Source: Alnus glutinosa
Taxonomy: Eukaryota > Streptophyta > Magnoliopsida > Fagales > Betulaceae
NCBI RefSeq assembly: GCF_958979055.1
Contig: NC_084898.1
Span: forward strand, 25,633,102 to 25,697,101
Reading direction: 5' to 3'
Length of the DNA: 64,000 bases
Under the pieces are notes generated by a model. It had not been told where the DNA came from. It worked only from the letters and a program-made list of their open reading frames with translations, and did no database searches. The position numbers and the translations under genes were made by a program. Shown one piece after another: positions 1 to 13,800 of the stretch. Position 1 is the first letter of the stretch. Every line of letters begins with the position of its first letter.

Positions 1-1328
1 TTCTTAGAAGGATCAAGGAAGAAAATTAAGCTTTGAAGATTCATGGATTTGGAACTTAGCATGAAAATGCTCTCAATGTTCTGATCATGCATGGGAATAA
101 TTTAAGGGTCTTTACTCTGTCCTTCATCTTAATTTGTCCATTTCTTGTAAACAGCCACCATTATCCATGATTATATATTTATACCAAAAAACAAAAAAGA
201 AAAATCTTAATTATTGTCTAGTATTTACATAATGTTCTTCCAAGACCCCAAATGTGTTGTTTCAAATATTGGGCAATGGGAATGGATCCAAATGTAAGGA
301 TATGCAGAGCATTATGCAGGATTGATTTGCAATAAACAAAGTTAAATTAACCACAATTATGCAAAGTTATATATATTGATTGACCAAGTCACTGTCAAGT
401 AAGTCAAACCTGATTATATTCCTAATCATTTAAGATGCTTTTCCCTATACTTTCTCTCCTGTTGTCCATGAACTTGAGAAATTTCACATAATTCAACTTA
501 ATCCAAATCTTACTAGCTAGTCTGTTCCTTTCATTTGAAAAATTATTGTATTTTTCTTAAAAAAAAATAAATTTGTGAGCAAGATAGGGAGAGGGGAGTC
601 TCATACTCTCATATATATTGTTTCCAAGTTATGTATTTTTCAAAATTTTCACTTGTTCAAGTCTAATATTATATTGTATACTTCAATTAACTCATAATTT
701 TTTATTTTTTATTTTTGCTAAGTGACTCATAATCTTTTGGTGTAAGGATTCGTTTGAGTTTATAATTTTAAAACATGTGATTTAAAACGTGTTATTTAAA
801 AATGCAGTTAAGCGTTTAGTAAAATTATAGTTTGGCCTTTAAAATTTCAGTTTAACTTTTTATAAAATTGTATTTTTTTAAAAATGAACCTCCTTACGTG
901 CGATTATTATTATTATTATTATTATTATTATTTTTATATTTTCAAATTACAGTTTTTGAAATATGCACTCTTAAAGATACATAACTATAATTTAGTAATA
1001 TTTAGTGTTGGTTTTTTCTCTGAATTTTCTTAAATTAAAATTTGGAAAAAAAAAAAGAAAAAAAAGAAAAGAGAGAGAGAGAGAGAGAGAGGGGGGAGGA
1101 AGCTAATGAAATAGAGTCCATTGAGCGAGATTGGGACAAAGATGGGCGTTGACGTTGGGGTGGCAGGGGAGAGATATTGCTAAACTAAACTAAACTGATC
1201 TGAAGATTCTGCCGAACGTGGAAAAGAGAAGTTGAAAAACACGAAAAGAATTATAATGAGTGTTTCTGAAAGTGGGGTATTTTGATTGATTGATTGAGTG
1301 ACTGATCATTGATCAAAATCATAAGAGA
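1..1328. other. Upstream region of the XEG113-like gene; no gene seen
   Basis: AT-rich DNA without a convincing coding region. It holds a (TTA)n tract near 903-931 and a (GA)n tract near 1070-1091, the latter about 240 bases before the start codon, a common position for GA repeats in plant promoters or leaders. Core promoter elements could not be assigned. Confidence 0.5.
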
Positions 1329-4300
1329 ATGGGTGGGAATGGGTGTCAGGAAGTGGCGAATACGAGGCCTCTCTTCTTGGCGATCTACGCCACTGTTATC
1401 ATTGGTGTTGTCTTCTCGTCTTTCTATGTCTTCTCTGCTATATCCTCTGCCAAGTCTGCAGCTGACTCGAACACCTCCTGGCTCTCCTCTCCTTTCCCTT
1501 CTATTGCCAGTATGTTTATCATTTCCCAGTTGCTGTTTTCACTCTATTACCTTATTGTTATAATGTGTCTATGCTTCTTCTTGCTTTCTGCTATCAGTAT
1601 ATATTCAGTGTTACGCACACCCATTTGAATCTGAGGGCTGCCAATACGAATTTTTTGTTAAATATTTTGAATTTTATGGATAATAGGATTCCCATTTTCT
1701 TGGGCTTAGATGTGTTTCGGAGATTCAGTTGTACTGTTAACGATTTTGCAGATATGCTTAGGTGAAACCCATTCAATTGTGTATTTACTGTTGGGTAATG
1801 GATTCTTTTTAGAGCTTCAATGCGCTTCTGGGTGGCGTTGAATTGTCTGTTTTAGCTAATGTCTCAAAATATCCAAGGAGGAACTAAAGAAATAACTTTT
1901 GAACCGTTTTTTTGTTCCCCTAAAGTCTTTTATGGGTGCGCATAAAAGCTGAGATCCATGGATTGATTTCTTAACATGGAACTTGTTTTGGAGTTGAGCT
2001 AATGTTCGAGTTCTTAGAGAACTGTTGCCTTCATTGTTGGTTTCCAGAGGAACTTGGAGAAGTTTTGGGCTCATACTTTGTCCAGTTTGGATCTAATTGC
2101 CTTCTATTAACAATGCAGTATTGGATGCATTCCCAAGATACATTAGGAAAGCTCATATGCATGAACACATTATTAATACTTGTCACTAGATTTCCTGTTT
2201 TTGGAGGTTCTCTTTCTTATTTCTGACATGGTTCATCAAGCTCTCTCCTTGCTTTTCCTCTCTCATCTTTCTGTCCGTGTTTACATTTCACTTATCTCGA
2301 TGCATATGTTCTTTCTCCAGATGTAGATTCTCAGCCAAGAGAGCAAGCACTCAATTTTTCTCCACCAGCAACTGTGGGTAAAGTAGGTGTGCCTGCACCA
2401 GTGCCTCAAAGCACGTTGATGCCACCCATCTGGGAAGTTCCCCCACGAACTGAAAAAATGCCACCTTTGAAGGCTTTTCAGCTGTCTAAAGAATTAGTTC
2501 AGCAAAGGGTGAAAGATAATGTCATCATAGTGACCTTTGGTAATTATGCATTCATGGATTTTATCCTGACCTGGGTTAAACACTTGACAGATTTGGGGCT
2601 CTCCAACCTTCTTGTTGGTAAGCTACATCTTAATTTTAACTTATAGCTTTTTTACAGTTTCCACTTACCTCCTCCAAGTAACTTCTTGTTGAAATGTAGT
2701 ATCCTTGTATTTGTACTAGAGTATACACCTGTTACAGGAGCTTGAAATCGTTGTTTCAGGTGCGATGGATACCAAATTGTTAGAGGCTTTGTATTGGAAA
2801 GGTGTTCCTGTTTTTGATATGGGCAGCCATATGAGCACAGTAGATGTTGGTTGGGGCTCTCCAACATTTCATAAGATGGGGAGAGAAAAAGTAATTCTGA
2901 TCGACTCCGTCCTCCCTTATGGTTATGAGCTGTTGATGTGTGATACAGATATGGTTTGGTTGAAGGTACTCGTTCTTCATCTCTTATTTAATTTTGTTGA
3001 GCCTTTTTTGTACCTTTTTTTTTTTTGCTGAAAGATTGAATTCAACTTATGAGTTTTTCACTCCATAGTGGGGATGCTAGGGTCTGTTGTGAAGGGGGAA
3101 TCATTGCTAGAACTCGATATGAAATAGGAAATGGAACTAATATGTTCTTTAGCTTGTATTCATTAAAAATATTATATTCGTTTGCTTGCCTGGGTTATAA
3201 ATCTGTTGATTAGAAGTGCTGAGCAGAAAAAGCATTTATTATGTTTTTGTTCTAACTAGATGAGCTTGAATTTATGACAACACAGCCATAATTAGTTCAC
3301 TTACCTGGTGAACTATACTTATCAAAAAAATTAGTTCACTTAGCTGGTGAACCTGTTGAGCTATGATTTCAATCTTTATTCTTTGTCTATGTTTTTTCAT
3401 TTTGAGTATGATACCCTTTATATTTTTCCTTTCTGTCTTTTACTTCATTTCAGTTTGTCTTCCTTTGCGCACTTTTTTCTTTTTTCTTGTGCAATCAACT
3501 ATATCCGTATTTATCTGCTATAAGAAGTATCTTTAAGGGTTTATCATCCATACTTTTATTATATTTGGTCAACTAGTACCTTCAGAAGATTACTACTGGT
3601 CAAAAATGTTTTGCATTATGTGCTATTTTCTTGAAACAGAACCCACTTCCATATCTTGCTCGTTATCCTGGAGCAGATGTCTTAACTTCTAGCGATCAAG
3701 TTATACCGACAGTTGTTGATGACAGGCTAGACATTTGGCAACAAGGTGAAGTTTGTGTTAAATCAAAAGTCTGTTCATATATGTTTTTGCTGTTTTAGGG
3801 TTCATAATAACCCCATTTACCTCTATGCAAGCATGAGCTGTATGTACCTGTCATATGTAGGAGTTCTCTGTTGATAATGGGCATGGGAAACACTTTTTCA
3901 CACATCATCTGCTGACATGAACATGTTTTCTCCATCAAATGACATCTTTTTGGACGTTTGGAAAGGGCCCCACTTCTTTTGACGTACTAACATATAACTA
4001 AAAACCTAGTTGGTCACTATAGATGTCTTCAACACCATGCTAGGATGGCTAGGAAAGAGCATTAATTTTAATGACGGATAAAAGTATGAAACTAGTGGAG
4101 CATGTTTTCCCATTATAGTCTGTAACATTTTTGCAAGTTTCTTCTCTATGGTGCTTCGCATAAGTGTACAAAGACAAGGCAACAAATGTATGTGTCAGCA
4201 TACAGTATAATAAGTAATGTGAGGAAAATTGTTGAAGTTCAAATTGTTACTGAGAACCTCTTAGGATGGCCTACTTGCACCCTTGCTTATTCTTTGAAGG

Positions 4301-4802
4301 TTAGATAGCAGAACTTGCAGCTGCTCTCTCTCTCTCTCTCTTTGTTTTTTTTTTTTTTCATTTTTTTTTCAGTAAGCAGAACAAGTTCCAGTAACTCTTT
4401 CATGTCATATGCTCCTGGTCAAATCATTACCTCAATTAGATTACTAACTTGGATTTTTTAACCTTTCAGTTTTACAACTCCATGCTTTAATAAGCTCTAT
4501 ACTCATTAGCAAGTCGTGTTTTCGCACGATGGGGGTTTCGTTCGTGGGATCTGATCAGAAGGGATTTCTAGATTTTTTGGCTTTGATCGAGGATGAGCGC
4601 TTTGACTTTGAATCCCCTCCTAAGAAGGATAAGGAGAGAAAAAGAAAAAAGGGGAAAAGAGAGGTCAAGAATCTAGAATGTTCTATCAATTTCGATGCTA
4701 GGGGTACGGGATCTAGTCGGGACAGGGGCAAGAGGATGGGGGTTTGATGTAATTTTCTTTTTTTGGGTTGTTGGGCGTTTGGGTTTTTCGGGTGTTTCCT
4801 TT

Positions 4803-4841
<39 letters not shown>

Positions 4842-7800
4842 TGTGTCCTTTTTGTATACTCCCTGTATGCTTAGGGGTGCCTTTTACGCTTTTTAATAAT
4901 ATTCTGTTTATTACCTATCAAAAAAAAAATAAGCTCTATACTCATGACATTTTTTCTTCATCTTCAACAGTTACTGGAGCCTACAATATAGGAATATTCC
5001 ACTGGCGGCCAACAGATTCTGCAAAAAAGTTGGCAAAGGAATGGAAGGATATGCTTCTAGCTGATGACAAAATATGGGATCAGAATGGGTTTAACGATCT
5101 TGTACGTAGGCAGTTAGGACCATCTGTGGATGAGGACAGTGGACTTGTGTATGCTTTTGATGGAAATCTCAAGCTGGGAATCTTGCCAGCAAGTATATTT
5201 TGTAGTGGACATACTTATTTTGTCCAGGTAGGATCTTACAATCACTCTTTGTAGGATGAACATAGTCTCCGTTTGTTTTCTCTGTACATAAATTGTTACA
5301 GTGTAATGAAGGATGAACAATAAATAAGAATGATAAATTGGGTAGGATAATTCGAGGAATCCTGGCCTCCTAATATTAGGGTAATTTGAGGAACCCTAAA
5401 ACTCCTAAACAACTGCTAGAGTTGAATTATAATTTTCTTCATATCTTCCTCCTTTTATAGTGATACATGGTAGAATAATAGAAGGAAATATACGACATAT
5501 AAAAGAAATACTAAACCTAATGGAATACAATAAAACCCTTATTTCCTTCCTTATAGAAAACCTAACCTAATGGGATATAATTCCCTTAAAACCTGCGTGA
5601 CCCACAAGAGCAAGAATCCCAATCCACTAGATCTTTTTATTAACTTAATGAGGGCATACTATATAATTCCACTATTGCCCCTGTCACATACACCTAGATA
5701 CGTAACATAAATGCTAGAGCTTTATTTCCTTTCCTAAATTTCTCTTAGGCAATTATTGCTGTCTCAAGCTCGGAAGAATCTTGGTTGACCTATTTAATAT
5801 AGTGGAATAAACTGTATATCAAGCATGTCCTAAGATCTTATCCTAAAATGGCAGGCCATGTATCAGCAGTTCAGATTAGAGCCATACGCAGTGCATACCA
5901 CATTTCAGTATGCAGGTACCGAAGGAAAGCGCCACCGGCTGCGTGAAGCCATGGTTTTCTATGATCCACCAGAATACTATGATTCCCCAGGTGATTCTGT
6001 GTCACATGTTTCACGAGTCATCAATTTGTCTTCGGATGCATATGCTTATATAATCTCATAGATCCTTGCTGTATAGATTTGAGTCTCTAAATGTGTTGCA
6101 TTTTGTTCTACTTCATTTTTAGAGTCTTTGATTTTTTTTATCTGCATTGATTGTCTTGTATCCATTGTATCTGCATCTAGGACCCAGCAAGGAAACACCA
6201 AAGGAAAAAAGGAGGCCCTTCATCTGTGCAGATTATCCTTGATTTTTATTGCCACATTTTATCTATGTTGATATTTGTTCAATTACCAGTTATCTCAAAA
6301 GTTTAAGCGGATAAGAAATGTTAAATTTTATAATTTAATTAATATTCTAACACTTCACCTCAGAAACTCTCCCCTCAACAAATGAGGTCTAACACGTGAA
6401 ATATTTAATTGAAATGGAGGTTAAATTATAGAGTGAGAGTTCGAACTCAAGAAATCTATTAAATCACCGGTCATCCCAAAAGCTCGAACTAATAGGAAGG
6501 GGTAATTTATTCATTTAATTAATATTCTAAAATTGCATTCTTAACATCTACAAGTATGCCTTTTTCCTAAACATTAATTTGTATGGATTTGGCTTTGGTG
6601 TTGTAAAAAAAAAACTTAGTCTCCTGTAGTTTTTTCAATGGTCCAAAGTTAATTCCAAGTTTTCCATGAGAAATAGAGAAAGCGGAACTAAATTTGGACC
6701 GTTAAAAAAACCACAAAATCTCCTGTAATTTACAGCACCTAAGCCATATACAATTTGTATAGCCTTTGAGTCTGAAATTTTATGGAGCTTAATATTAATG
6801 TGTTATACCTGTAAAACCTTTACATTGCCTCACAGCAACAGCTATCATAACAATAATTAGCATTAGTAGTTATTCTTTGCAGTAGTGCGGTCCTCCATTT
6901 GGATGCAGTAGAGGAGGTATAGGCATCCTTGGTTTATTATGGCATTTCCATTAATAATCCTGATGACTTGACTAGTATCAAAATGGAATCAGTTAATGAG
7001 TAACCTGTCCTTTTCTTGCCCCCACTGGAACGATTTTTAGTACACCCTCAACTTAGGCAGGGAGCATGGATTGGATTTCCAGGGCTGATTCATTTTGGAT
7101 TCAGAGCATTGTAAGGCTTTTTGTTTCCCCATTGACCATTCTGTTAATGCATCTTAATTCCATCATTCAAGGGCAGGTTATAACAATATATTATGTATTA
7201 ATGTTTTTAATGTGTAACACCAATGTAAGTGAGCTACATTGAGATTTAAAGCACCAAAATAAGGGAGCACCTCGCACTGTTCTTTCTTCTTAATCTTTCT
7301 GATTTTGTAACATATGATTCCAATCTCCAAAGGGCGGGGCATATTTTTTATACAGGAGAATGAAATAATGAGGAAATAGTTAATCAAAGGAAAAGAAAAG
7401 GAGAGAATGGAAATAACGAGGAAGTGGTCCAATTTGCTTAACACTCCATGTGGGTTCCCCTCTCAAATTGTATAGCTAGCTGTATTAGGAGGCCATCTCT
7501 TCGCTATAAAGGTCCCTTTCTCCAATCTGGCACGATTGCCTATAGAAAATGCACTAAAAATGTAATTAACCATATGCAGTTCAATGAGATTGTACACATG
7601 TATCTGGTATGATTAGTCGTCGTATTTTGAGCATCTAAATAATATTTGACCCATCATGAGTTTGGAGAGGCCATCTTTCTCTCCCAAGGCAGAGTTGAGG
7701 AATGGAAACCTGCCCAATTGCATTAATCATAACCAAAATTATATAGTCTAATTTGGAATTTTATAGAATGATGATTATTGCTGCAATTTAACTTCTTTGT

Positions 7801-10800
7801 GGAAATCATGCAGGAGGTTTCTTATCGTTTAAGCCGTCTCTTCCAAAGAACTTGTTACTAGTTGGGGAACATAATGTTGAATCACACTTTTCTCTTGTTA
7901 ATTACCAAGTATGTAAATATGTATTAACCTAATCCAACCAACACCTTCCATTTGTTTGGATATTTTCATATTGCGTCTCATGAATTACTTTATAAATTAT
8001 TCTTTCAGATGAAGCAAATAAGGACTGCACTTGCTGTTGCTTTATTGTTGAATCGTACACTGGTGAGACCAACTAAACCTTTGAGAAGTATGTTTCTGTT
8101 TTGTGGTAGTTTTTACTACTCTGATAGATTTCATGCATCAGTTTACTCGGAAGTCTTATGTCCTTTATAACGATTACCTGTTGTATCATTATGTCTTCAT
8201 TTCTTATGTATTTGCGACATCACATGTCACATTTGCAAAGAAGGCACAATTAATGTCACACTGTTACTTATGCTAATATGGAAAATTTGAACTTGGACGA
8301 AGCCAGGATTAAAAATTCAGTGTGGTATATATTTTTCTTATTTTAATTACAAAACATTTTTTTTTGTATCATCACATTATTAATTATAGCTTTAATTCTC
8401 ATTCATGCTATAAATGCTTCTCATAGCAACAATACACTTATTAATATATACATTTAAGAAATGTGGAAATTATACCTTTTGCTCAAAACTTTGTTGATTT
8501 TCTTCAAGTTTATATTATGCTAATAGAATTACTTATTAGTTTTTTCACCATCTTATTGTAAGGTGCAATTAAATTGATAGTTTGATACATATTAAATCAC
8601 TAGGTCCCCTAAAAGCTTAAACTTATAGGAAATGATAAATTTAATATTTTATTATTATTATTTTAATATTTTCCCTCATGTGTAGGGTTAGACAACGCAT
8701 GAAATATTTAATTGAAATGAGGGTAAAGTTTGAAGTCAAGGTTCGAACTCTAGATCACTGCCATGATATTGTGTCAAAATTAGGGTTTGCACTAAAAGAG
8801 AGTTTCAGAAGATCTGTAACCCTCACTATTTTATGATATATATTAGGGAAAATACATTTAATGATAGAAATACCCTTTTTCATCTTTATTACAATACTAT
8901 CCTTTCTGATAATACAGAATCCAAATTGTATTTAACAAGTTACTGGATCCACATTCTAGGTTGCAATGTTTCAATTCTGTGTTGCAACGCTTGCATTATC
9001 CTTTTAGAACAGCGTAGCAAACTGATGCAAAGCATGTTGAAGAGGAGTTTTATGAACACTCGAGCGTCCAAAGAGGGACACTAGCTAAATTTCCATAAGT
9101 TAGCTTTTTTGATCAATCTTGGTTAAGCAGGAGATAGTTTTCATGTCCTTATTATGGAGCATTGATATTGTTTAGGTTTGCTTGATTTGGAAAGAAAATC
9201 ACTGCCAATGATTGAGATAACTTGAAGTATTATAGATGAGAGGAGTCCAATAATAATGTGGGCTCAGGCAGTGATGAAAATGTGTTTCCCTATTATTTTA
9301 CTGTAGCAATGTGACCCTATATAAAGGTTAATGGTGGAAAAAGATTCATTTGTGTGCATGTCACAGGAAATTGACATAGAGAGAGTACAGAACATAGGTA
9401 AGCCAGTATGGCAAGTTTCTATACTACCCCTAACTTGACAATTTCTATATTACCCCTATCTTTTATTAAAACATGTAGTATCAGATATATGTTATTATAT
9501 ATTACAGCTCTGTCATAATTTAAACATTTTACTTTTCTTTTTGGGAAATCTCAAAATACATGTCCACCTTCTGAAAGTATAAATTCTTGTTTCTTCAATT
9601 TTCTATATTCCCCCTACCTTTTATTAAAACGCAAACAAGAGTCTAATATCTTTATGTTCCAAGAAATAAAAAGTGAGACAGAGGGAGTGTATACCATACT
9701 TGTGTACATTCCTGTTGTATATGTCCTTATCCAAAAAAAAAATGTCTTTTGTTTATGCATGTGATCCTACACACACACACACACATATAGATATTAGAAG
9801 TGTCTATGCTGGGCAAAATCATGTGGCTGACACAAATTTTTTTTTGATAAGTAAGAGAATTTCATTAAAAAAGCGTAAGGCGCCCCTAAGTACACAAGAT
9901 GTATACACAGAAGCAACTCAGCTAGCCCACATAAATAACCCAATAAAACCACAAGGAACCCACAAGAAAATCCCTAACAAGCATAATAGAAACCTTCACA
10001 AAACAAAAGAAACCCCCAATAGTAACCCTCGAATACAAAAAAACCCCTAAAAGCACCCAAACCAACCCCAAAAACCCCCCAACAAGACCCCCTAAACCCA
10101 AAAGAAGAAAAAAAAAAACCTAGAACCCGAGAAAAACCCAAGAGAAACACCCCTCAAAATAATCCAAGCAAAAACCGAACCCGAGGAATGGCCCACAATC
10201 CCACCCAAGCACACAAAGGCACACAACTCTACAACATAAGGCCCTTTCCTTTCCTACGCCTAGCGGAAGATTTAGCGTCGCCAAAGTTGATAGAGCTATG
10301 CAGGTTTAGAAGCTCCCTCTTGCCTTTGGACTTTTGGCTCAATATCATCTTGTCACCTTGATATTCTTCTTCCATGGCATCCCGAATGGCCAACGCCTCG
10401 TCCCCAAAAGCGCCCTCTAACGCCCAATCCAAAGGGGAAACATCCCAAAGATCAACGTCCTCCTCCCATACCACAATCTCCCCGTTATGATCAAAACTGA
10501 TTGGCCAATTCCGAGATTGGGAGAAACTATTACCCTTAACAGGTGAAGAAATGGAACAACCTCTAGGAGGGGAGGAAGGCCCAACCATCCCAACATCGAA
10601 GACCTTCCGAGGCGAAGCGGGAGTAGCAAGTTTCAAAGTGGATATTAGGATCACTTACACTGAATTTGGTGTACTTTTTAACTGAGGAACTGAAACCAAA
10701 AATGACAAAGGAATCTGAAATGTGGGTGTGGTCAGCCAGCTTACTTAAGTGAGAAATATTATTTATGAATTACCGGGCTGACTGCTGTGTGGATCATAAA

Positions 10801-13800
10801 ACTAAGGAGATGTGTCTATTTGGTTGAATTTATAGTACATAAGTATCTAATTTGTTAAAATTAAAACTTGCATTTTCTGGTAGTTTTGAAGTTTATATTT
10901 TGATCTCTTTTTTTTTTTTTTGTGCATTTATTGTGTGATTTTTAGGTCATGCCTCCACTATGGTGCAGGTTGGATAGACTGTGGTTTGCGCACCCTGGAG
11001 TTTTGCAAGGGTCTATGACTAGACAACCTTTTCTTTGCCCTTTGGACCATGTATTTGAGGTACTTTTGTTATCTTGTTGCTTGTGATTACAGTTGTGATC
11101 TATTGGAAGATTCCATTGGCATTGTTTGATATTGAAGGATTGTTGTAAAATCAACTAGATTTTGCATGCATGCATGCTGTGAATTGAAAACCGATGGAAG
11201 TAATGACTTTTTCGATAAGAGTTTCTCTTTGTAAAAATAATCACTGAATGGTATTTAATTAGACATTAGTAGTGACTATGATTTGGTATTTAATTAGACA
11301 TAAGTAGCGATCACATTTTAAGTTTCGCATTCTTTCAATGAGTTATGGCATTCTGTGACTTCTGCCAATGAGCTCTAGCTCAAATGGCATTTCATCCTTC
11401 CCTAATAATGGGATGAAGGGTGAGGTCGTGAGTTTTAGACCCATTGGATGTGTACATTACTTACGAAAAAAAAAAGAAAAGAAAAAGGAGGCATTCTCTC
11501 TATTAGAGTTTGATCTGACTGGCTCGTGGTGTTTGCTTGTTTTTTGTTTGTTTGTTTCTTCCAAGCTGAGCAGATATGCTTCAACTGGAAAAGGAGTGTT
11601 AGAAAGATAGGACTAGAAGGATTTAGGCTTGTAGGTGAGGTGTCCCCACCAGCTGTACTGGTTGTTAAATTACCACTTGTCCTAAAAGGTTAAGTTGATA
11701 GGAAGAGATAAATTTATTTTTCATTTAATCAATACTTTGACACTCCCCCTCACATGTGGGCTTAGACTTCATTTTAATAGGTGAGGCCCAACACGTAGAA
11801 TATTTAATTGAAATAGGAGGTAAATGACGGAGTCAAGATTCGAACTCATAACCTTTGGCTTTGATGCCATGTTAAATCATCATTTATCCTAAAAGCTTAA
11901 GCTGATAGGAAGAGATAAATTTAATCATTTAATCAATACTTTAACACTAGTGAGGTGTCCCTATTTGCTGTCAATTTATGAGTTGTATTGTGTAACCACG
12001 TGCTATATATTTGGAAGAAGGGAATGAAGGCAGGAGAGAGATTCATTCTATTTCCTCTACATTTGCCTATTTCCATCATCACTAACACTCACTATATAGG
12101 TGGGCCTTTTATTTCCTCTTTTATTCTCAAGTTGAGTGTAAACCTATATATGCACTTAAAGGGCATACCCACATACATAGAAGTATACAAAAGAAACATC
12201 TAATCAGGCAAAGATTAGGAATCTGCCCATTGTTTATGGTCATTAACAATACTATTAAAAAGCGAAAAATGACAATCCAAGTACGCATGAAGTATACAAG
12301 AGAGGAACCTAAACAGAAAAATATAAAAGATCAAGAAAATCATGAAAACTAGTAATATGAAGACAATATTGCCCCCTCCAACATGCAGAGAGATCTACTA
12401 ACCCCAAGGGGTTGGCTCAAGTGGTAAAGGTCTTGGTCTTGGTGGTATTTCCATCAGGTCTAAGGTTCGAATCTTCTTGGATGCAAACAATGCCTTGGGA
12501 TCATCCCGCCGGCAAAGCTGAAGTATTACCCGATCCATGTGGAGGGGGTGCTTTGCACGGGTCTGAAGTTTGCCCAACATGGGTGAATTGCTTTGGAGGG
12601 GTTCTTCGTCATTAAAAAAAATTGTATTGAAATTTACTACCCGCTGAGGCATTACCCACTTTTAACGCATAAAGGTCCCAATGACAAATATTGCTAGCAG
12701 TTCTAAAACAAAAGGCTTCTTGTGGAGTTCCTGATAAATTAGTCTAGGGGTTTGCTACTTGCCACTGCATGGGAATTTCGAAGTACATCTTTTACCATAA
12801 TTTTAGTTTTGTTGCTTGGTTTATGAGTTGAAGCAACATTGTCTTTCTGAATTGTGATGCCTTTATTATCAATTAAGCATCCTTGTGTTACACTCATTTC
12901 AAGTGTCTTTGGATATAGAGTTACTACATAGAAAAGTTTTATATTGGGGAAAGGATATGATGCAAACATTTTCATTATACCAAGAATGTGGTAATAGTGT
13001 AGAAAATCAGCCTGCGATGTATCCAGATTTCATGAACATATTTTTAATTAATATAGGGCCTATTTTTTCTCCATCCTAGTAGTAGGTAGTGGAAGAGGAG
13101 ACTAATCACTTGGAAAGAAGGATGACTCTTAAAAGTGTTAATTTTTTTTTTATAAGTAATCGAAATATCATTAAAAATCGAAAAAGCGCAACTCAGGTAC
13201 AAGGGAAGTATACAAGAGAAACACCTAACTAAAAAGAGAAAAAAGATAAAAATAAAAAAATAAAAAATCATGAAAACTAAGCAAATTAGGATAGACAAAC
13301 ACAGCTGTCCAAAAGTAAAGAGTGTTGAAGAAGAAAGACTTAAGCTCCACCACTGTCTTCTTTTGGTCCTCAAAACTTCTATAATTTCTTTCCTGCCAAA
13401 AATATTATAAAAGGCATGAAAGCATCATTTTCCATATAGCTGCACTCTGAGGACTACCATATAATTCCCCTCCAACAAGCAAACAAGTCTACTATTTGTC
13501 TAGGCATAACCCAACACATTTAAACACTACTGAAGGTGGCACTCCATAGGGCACATGCAACCTCACAATGGAGAAGAAAATGATCCACAGGCTCCCCATT
13601 CCTCGTACACATACAACACCAATTGACCACAATAACATGCCGCTTCCTTAAGTTGTCCATCGTAAGGATCTTCCCTCGGGTGGCCAACGAAGCAAAGAAA
13701 GCCGCTCTTGAAGGAACCTTAATCCGCTAAATACTCTATCGTGAAGGACAAGGACATTGTAGAAAAATATAACGTCGAACAACCCTCTGTTGGAAGGAGC

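Noticed and set aside
4763-5254. 163-codon ORF overlapping exon 5 of the arabinosyltransferase
   Set aside because: Its first part is a translated poly(T) in a LINE 3' UTR; only the exon 5 part (4971-5227) is real coding sequence.
9673-10050. 125-codon plus-strand ORF
   Set aside because: It runs through a (CA)n repeat into the antisense strand of a LINE 3' UTR.
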